Below, in pieces: positions 25,389-36,786 of a DNA stretch of 64,000 nt. The position numbers and the translations under genes were made by a program. Source of the DNA: Triops longicaudatus (taxonomy: Eukaryota; Arthropoda; Branchiopoda; Notostraca; Triopsidae); the NCBI GenBank assembly GCA_022885665.1, contig JAGQDJ010000093.1, positions 124,001 through 188,000 on the forward strand, given 5' to 3'. Within the stretch, counting starts at the first letter, position 1. Every line of letters begins with the position of its first letter. The notes beneath the pieces are model-generated. The model was not told where the DNA came from. It saw only the letters and a list, made by a program, of their open reading frames with translations, and did no database searches.

Positions 25389-25620
25389 CAGTGGTCTCCA
25401 CTTAAGTCGAGCTCGGATAAGACGAAAACCCCACTTCACTCGAACTAAAACTTACGGTATCATTTTTATCCCATTTAACCCAACGCAAACGCAATTCCGT
25501 TTAGGCGAAGGCATCCAACTCGAAAATTCGCTTAAGTTGACAAAAAAATTCTAGACCTAGTGAGTATCTTGCAGTGACTAATGACATCAGGTAGGCTGAA
25601 AGTCATGCTGCTACAGCGCA
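25389..25620 (+). mobile_element. pogo-like element remnant, left end only
   Basis: After a TA (25387-25388) the sequence CAGTGGTCTCCACTTAAGTC matches the left terminus of the element at 27168. Internal sequence TAGTGAGTATCTTGCAGTGA aligns with CAGTGGGTATTTTGCAGTGG inside the element at 741-1501. I found no matching right terminus, so the right end is approximate. Confidence 0.55.
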
Positions 25621-26291
25621 ATCTCGCTTGCAGTGACGTCGCATAATGCCTGTTACGCGCTGATTTAAAAAAGGATAGATGAGCTATATGCTCGTGTGCA
25701 CCCTGTCCTTTCTTTAGTCAGAGGTAATGCATGTTATTTTGTCAAATAAATATATTTCAGCCATAATTGTTAACTTGGGTTTCTTATAAATTTTCTGTTT
25801 AACTCTTCAGTGATTATTAAGTCCTACGATTGTAAATCCACGCGTTTTCTTTCCAAAAGAGCCGGCTCTTTCTTACGGAAATACGGTAATCCAACGATTT
25901 TGTTCCTAACTATTACTAATTTTTTTTACTGGTGTGTCCGCTTCCCTTTTTTCCTTTACGCATTTTTTTCTATCTTCAGTCTCCTGCTATGAGAAAAAAT
26001 CAGCCCTGTCTTTATGTATAACACCCAGTATAGATTTTACACTTTATCTGTCTGTTAAAAATAAATAAAGTGTTATTTTTTCCATTTATCACATACTTTT
26101 GCATGGTCTTTGGACTGAACTTGTATGCAGTGGTGATTTAATTCGAATTAGCTTTCACACTTTCACCCTTAGTGACTTAAGTGTTAACTACTGTTTGTTA
26201 AAACTCTTTGTTTTATCGTACCATCTTTATGTTTTCTCTTTTGTCGCAACGCACCGTGGTCAGTGCGCAGTCATTGGTTGCTCTCATAGAG

Positions 26292-28222
26292 CAGAGCTCT
26301 CCAACTGATAAAACTTTGAGGCTCGCAAAATTACAGAATCACCTACACGGGGTCCGTACACCAGGAATTTTATATAACTATTGTTATACGATTACGAACC
26401 CATATTATTTACGGTATATTTTCTAGCTCTTTGCGGAAAATGGCTACTTTCACAATTGAGCTAAAACTTTTCGCACTTTTGGGTAATTCAGATTTGTGTC
26501 TTTCTCGATACCCACAGACAAATAATTTCTTAGAATAATTTGTAATGCTAAACCTTGATTGTCAGATTAGCCATTTCGGAGTTAAAGTGCTTAAAGAGAA
26601 ACTCGTGAGGGAAGACCTTCAGAAAGAAATCTAAATTGGCTCATCCCTTTTGTAGAGAAACCTATTCGAAGATGAACTAAAAAAATATATGTTGAGTGTG
26701 TTGACACAGAGAAAGTCAGCAACATTTGAAATCGACAAAATTGTGAACAACTTGAGCTCAATTTCGATAATCAACCGAGCTAATTTTCGATAAAATTCTT
26801 ACGGTGACATATTTTTACACAGAAGGTTAACTTACTGCAGCGAAGTAATTTTACGACCTACAACTGATGAGGATTTGAAAGCTATGGACTAGAATATGTT
26901 CGGAAACGCTTCAGATTTCAGAAAACACTTCTCTTCTATTTCCAATTAATAAGTATTTCCGTGTACGCAGTTCTACATTGAAATTTAAAATTTTGCAAAC
27001 CAGTATCGTAAGAGGGTAGTGCAAGTAGTAAAAAAATCGATCGATTTGGACTGCTACTTTTAAGTAATTAGACTAGGTTAAGTAAAGTCCAGTGAGTTTC
27101 GAGAACTTCCCAGATGCTGTTGAAAGAATCGAATGTTAATTTTAGCAGAAAAAAAGAATTTCAGTTACAGTGGTCTCCACTTAATTGACTTTCAGTTATT
27201 TCAGTAACTCACACAATTGAGTGAAAATTTGACGCTCTCGTATGAAGCCCATTTAATTCATCATAATCTTACTCCTTTTTATTGAATAATTCATTATTGA
27301 ATATTCCGCTTTTTTTAAAAAACATTTTAAGTCCTGTCTTGTATCTTACAACGCTTGATAACTTCGTCTAAATGAACACGGGTATTTTGGCAATAGGAAA
27401 GCAAGTGGAAACCACGCTTTAGAGGGGAAAAAAATAAGACTCGCGGTTCATTTACTCAATGATTATGCGTGAGTCAAGCAGTGGTTACTAGGCAATTGAT
27501 GTTCGTCGGTTTATAAATAACACGGGTTGTGAAGGATACGAGCAGCTTTTCGACTTAAAAACATTCTTGTATAATTCAAAAGACAAGAACGCAAAACAGG
27601 ATATCATATATTTACTCTTTGTCTCCTTCAGTTCGTAATTTTTTTATGTTACATCGGGAACTCCTTATTTTTTAATACTTCGCACACTTGAATAGTATCC
27701 GCCCGGTCCTGAGCCTATTCAAATAAGCGGGTTGCACTGTAGTTTCTTATAAAAATCACTACGACAATGAATTTGGGAACCAATGTAAAGGAAATTGTCA
27801 TGTAACACCAATCACAGTTAAAGGCTCAAACCAGAATTTACTGCGAAATTTTGGGTACAGTGCTGAGAAAAAATGTACTGTCCAAAAAGTGGTAACATGC
27901 CACATTGCCTTTCACTGCTGAAAGCTGTCCTGGCCTGTTATAGGCGTGGTGGGTGAGACTCATTCTAGTACAGAAGGGGAAAAAAGTATGACGGAGCCCC
28001 CTGTCCGGATAAATTTGTTGTTCATTAACCTACTGTGCATGTTGGACAGAGCTTATCTGTCGGAAAAGTGTTAACTGATTTTACTGCCATTAAAGCTAAT
28101 ATTATTTTACCTTAACAAATACCAGTAAGAAGAAATACTAAGATTGAGAAAAAAATTGTAATTTTCGGTCCAAGTGGTCGGGGGCTGGATCCGGCCCCAG
28201 AACCGCAGTTTGGACAGCCCTG
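26292..28222. mobile_element. hAT-superfamily DNA transposon, non-autonomous, with 8-bp target duplication
   Basis: The 8-mer TCATAGAG occurs directly outside both ends (26284-26291 and 28223-28230). The termini are inverted relatives: CAGAGCTCTCCAA on the left and, read inward from the right, CAGGGCTGTCCAA (11 of 13 identical). Eight-base duplication plus CAG-G-type ends are the hAT signature. The right subterminal part carries CTGGATCCGGCCCC, as in many hAT elements. No long open frame remains; 26560-26900 (+) shows protein-like stretches broken by stops, perhaps a decayed transposase. A pogo-like element is nested inside. Confidence 0.82.
27168..27739. mobile_element. pogo-like MITE nested in the hAT element
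   Basis: Flanked by TA on both sides (27166-27167, 27740-27741). Left end CAGTGGTCTCCACTTAATTG; right end read inward CAGTGCAACCCGCTTATTTG. About 570 bp, no coding capacity. Because it interrupts the hAT element, it inserted later. Confidence 0.72.
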
Positions 28223-28230
28223 TCATAGAG

Positions 28231-30200
28231 CATCACGTGACGTAGGGCCTCGGAAAATTCAAACGCGTATGCATCGATGGGCCTAATTTTTATAAAATTA
28301 CCGAGTATTTAATGCAGCGCGAAGTAGTGGCGCGGATAATCATAAAGGAAAACGAATGATAAACGTGAATCAATTTTTAATCAAACTAAACTCCACGTAA
28401 CACTAATTTTTCTGTCTGGTCCCGACAGCGGAGAGCTCTGTATTATATAATTCACTCAAACTTTGATTTATAACTAAAATAATGGTTAATTAAAACTAAA
28501 GATAATAAAATAGACCGAATTGTGAACTTGACTTTGGCTTCTAATGATAACTAAAATTTATTTACGATTTAACTTCCCCATACTTTAGTTATCAAAATGT
28601 ACAAATTAAATCAATCTGAAAGTTTTTTTTTTACTAAATTATTGGTACTTCAAGTGACTCTGAGGTAAAACCCATATTCTCTAATCCGCTCCTAATGTTG
28701 ATTTTAGTTTATAACTTTCAGTTTGTTTTATTGAGCATACATCACAGAGCTGACAGCTATTTTAATATGGAAAAATTATAGTTGAGTCCAAGGCTGTGCC
28801 TAAGCCTTAAAAATAAACTTAAATGAATTACAAGACTATTTAATTTTAAGAAGTTGAAACTAACTCCAAGCCCAAGCTTAGTAAGCGCAATAAGCGCAAG
28901 TTCAAATGTAAGTCCAAGTTCATTTGCCTGATTGTTAAGTCCTGGTCGAGCCTAGTTCCGCAGATTACAAGGAAGAATTTGTCTAAAAGTCTCAAGCCTT
29001 AATTTCGAGTAAAAATGGTCTTATTCCGGACTTAAATCCAATCCAAGTTCAAATCGGCACATACTGACTGGCTCGCCTTATCTATCTTTATAGGGAAAAC
29101 TCAGACTTTTAGTTGATGAAGGCAGTTTTCTCAGATATGACAGAAGTTAGTGGTATAAGTCGGGCATTGAAAAATGCAGCAAAACATCTAGATGGGAAAT
29201 TTATATTATTAATGGTTGGTTTCATTGCAGAGGAGATATTTATAATAATTTGAGCAATTACCGCATTCCATTTGCGTACTTTCGCACAGTTATCTATTCG
29301 ACGTAAGGTCAACAAAGAAAAGGTCCAGGTAAGGAAAGAAAAAGCTGAGGCCGTGTTTGAAGTGGATGAACTTAGCATGCTATTGGGCCAAGCTTTCGGT
29401 TGAGGGTTGAAGTCGAATAAAGAAACGACATGAGTTCATTTGTTTTAAAAACAAATCATTATGTATTAAACTTAGAACTATGCATCAACTTTTTAAGAGG
29501 TGCAGAATTATGCGCTTTGCCCTAGTGTATACACATGTCTAATCTTTCTGTGTGTGTAGCTGTACAAATTGATAAAAAACATTTATGACCCAGTATTCGT
29601 TGGAAGCCTGAAATAAATATGCGTTAACAAACATATAGCTATAATGAGAAAAAGATACGATATAAATCAACTAAAAAATTCACACAGAAATTAAAATAAA
29701 AGTGAAATGCATTCAAACTTTAAAAAAGGACACAAATTTTTCTGAAAAATTTGCTCTGATAATTTTATGTAATTTCTTTTCAAGTTTTAATGCATTGTAC
29801 TTTAATTTTAATTTCGCAGAAATTTTTAGTTCACTTATAGAATCTATTATAAGGAACAGTAGCGAAAGGATTCTGTAGATTTTTCCACTAAGAGCATTTT
29901 CAAGTAAGTCTCAATAAATTAGTCCTCTTACAAACCCTAAGCTGTCGTAGCTAAATGTTTCAAAATCACAGTTTGTGTAAGACTTAACCTAATTTTACTT
30001 TCCACAGACTTTGGACTATACTTGAAAAGAAAAGTCAAGAAAGCTTCGGGGAGCGTACGGGAGGTAAAGAGAAGATGCGACAAGAATAAGCAACGCAGAT
30101 TTGTGCTTCACCTAGCTGTCAATTACGTTTCTTCAAGTACTTATTTCTTCAGTGTGACCCAATCCCCAGGATTTATGCGGTAATAGTATTAGCAAAAGAA
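28231..30200. other. AT-rich intergenic sequence with a degenerate ORF
   Basis: Mostly low-complexity AT-rich DNA. At 29118-29402 (+) an ATG-started frame runs 95 codons with one in-frame TGA and includes a hydrophobic stretch followed by a charged helix-like segment (KVNKEKVQVRKEKAEA). I do not recognise it; it may be a pseudogene or chance. Confidence 0.35.
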
Positions 30201-30204
30201 CACG

Positions 30205-30285
30205 TAGTGAAGGAACGGGACTCGACCTCTTCCCTCATTGACCTGCCTGGAATTTCAATATTCCGTTACCAAATTGGCTAGCGTA
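30205..30285 (-). repeat. tRNA-derived SINE-like fragment upstream of the fucosyltransferase
   Basis: On the minus strand an A-box-like TAGCCAATTTGG (30269-30280) is followed by a B-box-like AGGTCGAGTCC (30218-30228) and a CCTTCAC tail also seen after the B box of the repeats at 1836 and 2395. Confidence 0.5.
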
Positions 30286-30415
30286 ACCCCGTGAGTGATA
30301 ATGTTAATTACTAGTACAGAACTTTAAGTTTGCATTTGCATCTGTTAAAGGACGCGCTACAAATTTGGAGTTGAGGAACGCACACATATTCAATTTCTGA
30401 ACGTGCTCTGCGACC

Positions 30416-31399
30416 ATGCATCGATCGAGTTTTCTTAAAACCATGAGTGTGCTAGCAATAGTTTCCATCGTAGCTACAGGAATGTTTCTACGTCCGTACA
30501 GCACGGAACAGGATACTTTAAGACTTCCCGATTATAATGATAATTCCCCCAATAACTTAACCGATGAAGCTTGTCCTCCTCGACCAATTTTAACTATGAT
30601 CCGTGGGGGCAGACTGGGCAATTTGATCGGAACGTACGCGACCTTGTATGCGTTAGCGCGACAGTACAACTACCACGCCATAATACCTCCAGATGTAGTA
30701 AATGAGTTGAAAAACCATTTCCCTAAACTATCCTTGCCGCCTTCTACCACAATTCCTGAGAAGTGCCGTAAAGTGCACAGAACAGAATTTCCGTCCACAA
30801 TGTCCCAGCCAGGAGTCAATGTCCAGCTTCCTATGTACGTCGCGCGATTGCCCACCTTTCACCCCTATCGTCAGGAAATCATTAAAGAATTCGAGTTTCA
30901 TCCAAACGTTCGACAAACAGCAAAGAAGTACTTGCAGAGAGTGAAGCATCTGCACAAAGCAGATATTGTTGTTGGGGTACACGTGCGACGTACCGATTAC
31001 GTTGAGTACATCCAAAACCGCTGGGGGGATAGAGTGGTTGACGAGAACTACATTCACAAAGCAATGGAATACGTGATCAACGATAATCGAAATGTGAGTA
31101 TTGGGAACCGTCAGCAGTTGGCTCATACATTCGTAGTTTTGAGTGACGACATTAAGTGGTGCAAAGAGCATTTAAATCGCACGCGGTTTGGCATGACTTT
31201 TCAGGATAAACCAGGGAGCCCAGGCTTGGATATGGCAATTTTGACGCAGTGTGATCATGTCATTATTTCCGTAGGTTCGTACGGATTTTGGGGTGCGTAT
31301 CTCGGTCAGAAAAGTGTGATATATCCTGACAAAAAAGCCCCCTTTTATGAACATGTTAATCAAGTTCATATTAAAGGCTGGACTAAGCTTTCAACTTAG
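30416..31399 (+). CDS. alpha-1,2-fucosyltransferase, GT11 family
   Basis: Intron-free, 327 aa. A short cytoplasmic tail and hydrophobic signal anchor (about residues 8-26) indicate a type II Golgi membrane enzyme; a linker leads to the catalytic domain from about residue 57. Conserved GT11 features are visible: RGGRLGNLIGTYATLYALA near 63-81, motif I VGVHVRRTDY (186-195, GDP-fucose-binding arginines), motif II FVVLSDD (239-245) and motif III ending SVGSYGFWGAYLG (285-297). Sequons at N47, N226 and N254. The family transfers fucose from GDP-fucose in alpha-1,2 linkage to galactose on glycans. The ATG lies in a good context (gcgaccATG). Length fits the family. Acceptor specificity cannot be read from sequence. 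Confidence 0.93.
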   Translation: MHRSSFLKTMSVLAIVSIVATGMFLRPYSTEQDTLRLPDYNDNSPNNLTDEACPPRPILTMIRGGRLGNLIGTYATLYALARQYNYHAIIPPDVVNELKNHFPKLSLPPSTTIPEKCRKVHRTEFPSTMSQPGVNVQLPMYVARLPTFHPYRQEIIKEFEFHPNVRQTAKKYLQRVKHLHKADIVVGVHVRRTDYVEYIQNRWGDRVVDENYIHKAMEYVINDNRNVSIGNRQQLAHTFVVLSDDIKWCKEHLNRTRFGMTFQDKPGSPGLDMAILTQCDHVIISVGSYGFWGAYLGQKSVIYPDKKAPFYEHVNQVHIKGWTKLST

Positions 31400-32110
31400 T
31401 TTGCGCTCATTTTTAAGTATCCCACACCAAGCATGAAATGCATTGATAGTCTCTCTAAGCAAAACTTTCCCCAAGTAAGTTATTTTTTGCCCGCATTCGT
31501 TGATACAACATGCACACCTAACTGCATGTCCGAATCGTGCCTTCAGTGCATCTTATTACATACGCTAGTGCTCTTTGTGGATCAATACATTTATTTATGG
31601 GTTAATACGGATGACGAAATTTTTGAACGGATGTTCGAGATGGATTTTATTTTAAACGTGAAGCTTAAGGTCTTCTTTTCTTCTTGCTAAGGAAAACTGC
31701 AAAAAAAAAGATACAAACTGGGTTTTACTATTCTTTCCATTTTTTCTTCCATGGTAGATAGCACATTGTTACAGTATTTTAAATCAACTCATGCGTGTAA
31801 TTGTTCGTAATTCAAAAGTATTCACATATTGCAATTTGAGACTCCACTGCGATGAACCATTCAATACATAATTTCCATCATCAAGGGTAAATTAAGATAC
31901 TGTATTGTGTACTTAGTTGATATAGAGCATTTCAGCCACCCAAACTGAATTCGCTTTAAGCATTCCAACATGTTTACTTAAAGGCCGTAACCAGGATTTT
32001 GGCTCGGAAATGGGGGGAGGGGTAATTACTGTTCACAATAGAATGTTAGTATTTGGTGTTAAATAGAAATTTTCCCCACATGTCCAATACTTAAGGGTTT
32101 TTCTGTCTTT
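31400..32110. other. intergenic between fucosyltransferase and DRC2
   Basis: An ATG-started frame of 85 codons (31433-31690, +) follows the fucosyltransferase stop by 33 nt, with no splice or family support; it probably lies in the 3' UTR. A short G-rich repeat copy (ACCAGGATTTTGG, then a G-run) lies at 31989-32022. Confidence 0.45.
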
Positions 32111-34508
32111 CTACAGTGAAAGCGATGCATCCGTACTACCCGCAGATTGGGCACGTACTATTATTGGCTTCGTTCTCGGGGTCAGATTAGCTAGGATTGG
32201 TATGGGCGTTTTTGTGCGTGGTTTCGAAAGGGTTTGGCATGGTTCAACAGTAATACAATTTGACAAATCCACAGGTGAAGTCGGCACTGGTAAGAATCCT
32301 GCCAAATGCTTCTGCAGCGCCACCTTTTCCAGATGGGCTTTGTTCAAAAGCCGCCACAGTGGTTCTAATGCATCGTAGGAATTATCTAATCCCCCTTTCG
32401 GATTAGGAGAATAATGTGCCTGACTTTCGGCTATGTCATCTCGCGTTTGCAGAGTCTTACAGTATTCCATCAGCTTACATAGGTTTTGCGCTTTGCTTTT
32501 CCAGGTCTCCAGCTTCTGGAATAGTAAATTATAATGACCGTTATTGAAAAATAGATCATACAAATGTGACAGTCAAGTCGTTAATATATAATAGGTACAA
32601 CTAAGTGAAGAAGGTAGATGCAGTCTATTACTAATGCATGATGCAATGGCAGTCCAATACTCTTAGAAGAAAGTGAGTATCTCTTTGGGAAAGAACGAGA
32701 AAGTAAAACAAACTAGAAGATAAATTCATTCTGGGGTAGAAAGCGAAAATAACCTGTCGGGTGTCTGCAGCAGTATTGACAATTAATCTTAATTGGGCCG
32801 AGTAATGCTCCTGCTGTTTCCGTAGTTGGCTACGCAGCGTTTGCTGCTGCTTTAGTAGCGCATTTCGCTCTTGGATGAGCGCTTCGATCGACGACGACTT
32901 CCCGCTGTTAGCGAGCGCAACTTGGGCTTTAATAGCATTGGACTGAGCCTATTATACATAACAGTTTTAAGTCACTTTAACACTTCATTTCATCCCTATC
33001 TATTAGCGAACTGCAGCAGGTATTTGCCGATATCACCCAGTACCGTAAGTTCCTTGAGTTTCGCTTCGTCATCGGCTAAGGCTTTCGTGCGAGCCAAATC
33101 CTGAGCTTTTAGATCACGAAACAACGTAGTACGCTTTTCTTGCGTGTCCTGATATTCAATGAGTGTTTCCTGGATTAAGAACCACATATGCTCCATATGA
33201 CGTTCGAGTACTAAGCGAGTCGACTGCTGTTCTTCTAGCCACTACCGTTGCCAGCGGGGGAAAAACATAAAGCGGGAAGACAAAAAGTACAGGTGCGCAC
33301 AAGCATAATTAGAACAGAAAATCCTCTGTAATTAAAATCGAACACAAGAGAGAAAATGAATGAGGAGCTTTACGTGGTTAACGAGTTCATCGTGACGACT
33401 TTGGAAAGCCGATTGGGTCTTATCATTTTCCGTCTCCCATTGTTGAGCCTGCGACTCGAGATTTGCCTTTTCTTTATTCATATCTTTACCATAGGAAATT
33501 ATTTCTTCATGAGCGTGTTTCCGACGGCTCTCAATCATTTGGTCCATGTCTTTGCGGAAGCTGGCTTGCAAGCCTTGCAGTTTTTTGCTATGTAGCAGTA
33601 AGGCGGCCTGCATACGGGCTTGGTGCTCTGCAGCAATTTCGGCATAGCGATCTTGCAAAGTGTCAATGTCGTCTAGCAATGTGGCAATTCGCAGTTCTTT
33701 CAAGCTCAATTTCCTGTTGAAATCAAGTTGCAATTCCTGTTATGATTCAAAACGTTAAATTTACTATCTGGTTTCGTGAAAATTTATGAACTGCTTAAAA
33801 TTGGTATTTAATTCAGAGCTATAATTTTTCATTGTAACGCCTAACGAAAATTCTCTTTCATATATCTAAATCCAAAAGTAACTTTAGAAATTCAATCCAA
33901 CAAGCACCTTTATGTATATAAAACTAGCATTTTAAGAAAATTTTAGTCCAGGACAGACACTTACGTTATTAAACCTACTCGAAGGAGCTAATTGTCGGGT
34001 TAACTATACCAATTTAAACCATAAATTAGCACTTTTTATGACCTAAGCTATTCTATCCCTGAATATTTAATCTGTGATACTAAACACTGCATCATATAAT
34101 AAGCTACAAATCGAAAGTTTCCCAAACAATAGTGTAACGTAACTTACTGTTAATTCCTGGTGGAGAGCTTCCGCCTTGGTCTCGCGCATAATTTTCCGCC
34201 ATTTCTCGGTAATTTTCGCTAGATTCGACTTCGCTAAGGCTTGTTCCCTGGTTAATTTATGCTGCAAGAACCCGCAAAATCAAAATACATCGTAAAAGCA
34301 TACTAAGCATTTGTCTACGACACAGCTTGCATACCCTGAGAAACGTGTGCACTAATTCTTCCCGCAAACGTCTTCGCTCTTCCTCGACAGCCGCTCGTTG
34401 CTCTTGTTGCCGTACTCGATCTTCTTCACTTAAACGAACTTTTTTCTTCTTCGGTGTCTTAGCTTTTGTTTTGCCCTTATTTTTTGCCTTATCCAATTTA
34501 GGTGGCAT
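32111..34508 (-). CDS. DRC2: Dynein regulatory complex subunit 2 (CCDC65)
   Basis: Six exons, all phase 0: 34335-34508 (ATG at 34508), 34148-34261, 33374-33736, 33044-33241, 32754-32948, 32111-32515 (stop). Predicted 482 aa, close to the usual length of about 484. The N-terminus is Lys-rich (PPKLDKAKNKGK, then TPKKKKVRLSEED), followed by long coiled coils including TEKWRKIMRETKAEALHQEL and MDQMIESRRKHAHEEIISYG, and a Pro/Thr-rich tail. Order and motifs follow DRC2, a core subunit of the nexin-dynein regulatory complex that links outer doublet microtubules in motile cilia and flagella. The gene therefore implies motile axonemes in this animal. The exon-4 donor (33042-33043) was chosen because it keeps the match to the family across the next junction. 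It is divergent from the aspartate dehydrogenase gene, start codons 359 bp apart. Confidence 0.9.
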
Positions 34509-34867
34509 GGTTACTTAAGACTTAGCCACTGCCAATCCTTTATCACAAAAACTTTTTTGCTTCGACTTGTATTACGTAAAAATAAATGGAAAATAATATA
34601 GCGTTTAAACCACGAACACAGAGATGCTTCTTGATTTGTGTAAAACAAGAAACCGGTTTATGAAATTAAGTGGAGATGCAAACAGGTAAAGGCTTTAAGA
34701 CTGCCATGGTACCGCCTAGCAACGCCTAACATCCAGGAAAAGGGACCAATACATACTAGTGTACTGATTTTTGGTGGTTGCCAGGCTTTATTCCAAAACC
34801 CCTAGTCAACAAAAGATTCACAACCCTAAACAGAGCAATCATAAGTCCAAACACACATTAAAGAGCA
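34509..34867. promoter_or_regulatory. shared intergenic region of the DRC2 / ASPDH head-to-head pair
   Basis: Contains the 5' UTRs and presumably the promoters of both divergent genes. I see no clear TATA box. That the two are co-regulated is inference from position only. Confidence 0.45.
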
Positions 34868-36180
34868 ATGAGTGGGCGACACCGAGTAGGGATTGTGGGT
34901 TTCGGTCATTTGGGTAAGCACTATACTATTGCTCAGTTACCAGATTAACCCAGAGCGTTCATAACTATGTGTTCGTCTATTCTTTTCCCACAGGACGCTA
35001 TCTCTGGGAGACGCTCAATGAAGATCGTGATATCGAAATTGTTTTTGTGTGGAATCGTAGTCCAGATGCGTTCAACGGAAAGGCTGTGCCTCAAGAGAAG
35101 ATACTAAGAGATTTAGCCGATTTTTCAAAACTTCTACCTGATCTGATTATTGAGGTGGCGCATCCTTGCATTAGCGCGCAGGTAGATTTTATAATTACTC
35201 TAGTGCAAAGAAAATTTTCAATTTCCTTTTTATATGCCTTTGTTCATGCGTTGCAGTTCTCATGTTTTTCGCATTTTAGTATGGTGAACTCTTCCTACAA
35301 CAATGTGATTATTTTATTGGATCACCTACCATATTCGCCGATGCGGACATGGAGAAGAAGTTAAGGCAAACTGCTCAAGAATTTCACCATTCATTGTACG
35401 TACCGAGTGGAGCCTTCTGGGGAGGAGCGGATATCCAAAAAATGGCTGATACTGGAGCTTTAAAAGTAATATTGCGTAAAGCAAACAACTGTTTTTTTGA
35501 CAATCACACATATGGTTAAAGACTGAAGAATATTAAGGTTTAGACGCTAAAAAATTCAGGACAAGGGACACTACTTTTCGTGTATTAAAATAGTAAAAAA
35601 CAGAGCCTAAAGTCTCGAAAAGATTTGAGAACGGAAGGAATGAGAAATTAATGTTATGGGTTCTTATGTGCAGGCATTATGTGTAACGATGACTAAGCAC
35701 CCATCAAGTTTCAAGCTAACTGGGAATATGCATGAAAAGAACGCTGAGTACTTAAGGCAACTAGAGGCTGAAAGTACAATATCTAAAGAGCCTTTGGTGC
35801 TTTATCACGGTCCAGTACGTGATCTCTGTTCTTTGGCACCGAACAACGTGAATACAATGGCAGCTGCCGCGTTGGCAGCGCATAATTTAGGATTCGATAA
35901 CGTCCAAGGACGGTTGGTAGCAGATTCCAAGTAAGATACAGTACACGACGAAATATGGAAGAGGAACTTATAAGCATCATGTAGGATGTTAGAATGGCAC
36001 GTGGTGGAAGTGCACGCTACCGGAGAAGGACAAGATGGCCGTGATTTGACAGTACACACGATACGCAAAAACCCTGCAACTCCTGGAGCAGTCACTGGTT
36101 CAGCGACATTAGGATCGTTCTTAGGATCAGTTAGGAACGCGTTACGAAGACCTGCTGGCCCCGGATTGCATCTCTGTTAG
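34868..36180 (+). CDS. ASPDH: Aspartate dehydrogenase domain-containing protein
   Basis: Five exons: 34868-34913, 34994-35181, 35280-35465, 35674-35930, 35985-36180 (stop TAG); 290 aa, matching the animal family (about 283). The N-terminus is a Rossmann dinucleotide-binding fold with GFGHLG (GxGxxG, residues 11-16, split by intron 1), followed by the LPDLIIEVAHPCIS strand-loop, the VPSGAFWGGADIQKM segment and the HPSSFKL and NNVNTMAAAAL stretches typical of the family. Prokaryotic relatives oxidatively deaminate L-aspartate to iminoaspartate using NAD(P); the physiological role in animals is less certain. An AATAAA signal lies 20 nt after the stop. Identity is firm, substrate is inferred. Confidence 0.92.
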
Positions 36181-36786
36181 TCACAACTGCTCAATATAAT
36201 AATAAAATAAACAAAGCAAAATATTTTTTCTTTCGGTAAAACTGGTATCGGGAATGTGTAACTCCAATTGTACACCGCCGTATCTGCAGAAAATGCAACA
36301 ACTCTACTGACACATAAGAGTCCCGTCATTATTTATAAAAATATATTTATTTTGTTTATCTGTAATTCCACATTAACTACAGTACGCTCATTTCTGTTTG
36401 AGAGGGGATGGGATAACCAAACTTCTACTGTTCAATTGTGCCAAACCCAAACACCGTCGATGCAGCACGTACTACTCACGAAATACTTTGGTTGAGGTTG
36501 TATGGATTATTGGTAATAAACCAACAAGGGTTTCGACGGAACTGCTTATTTCGTTTCATTAGCCTACGAATGCTTTAATGACGTAGAACGGGGCGTGGCA
36601 CAGACTTTTCTTCCTCATCTCCTTGCAAGACCCCTTGAAAGTATCGTAAGTAAAGACGCACGGAAAGCTAACTTACTAAATTGTAATAAAAAAACTAGTT
36701 TTTTAAATGTAAGCTAAAAGTTTCCTTTGAATTACTTTCAAATATGGAGACGAGACGGAGATTGCACATAACTGAGACGGTAAACA
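36181..36786. other. intergenic, converging 3' ends of ASPDH and the POLR1D homologue
   Basis: Holds the ASPDH polyadenylation signal. I see no further gene. Confidence 0.5.
36201..36206 (+). terminator. polyadenylation signal AATAAA for ASPDH
   Basis: Exact AATAAA 20 nt downstream of the stop codon. Confidence 0.7.

Noticed and set aside
32996..33043. Continuation of the DRC2 exon 4 frame to the TAG
   Set aside because: The donor at 33042-33043 gives a phase-0 join to the next exon that matches the family; reading on would truncate the protein.
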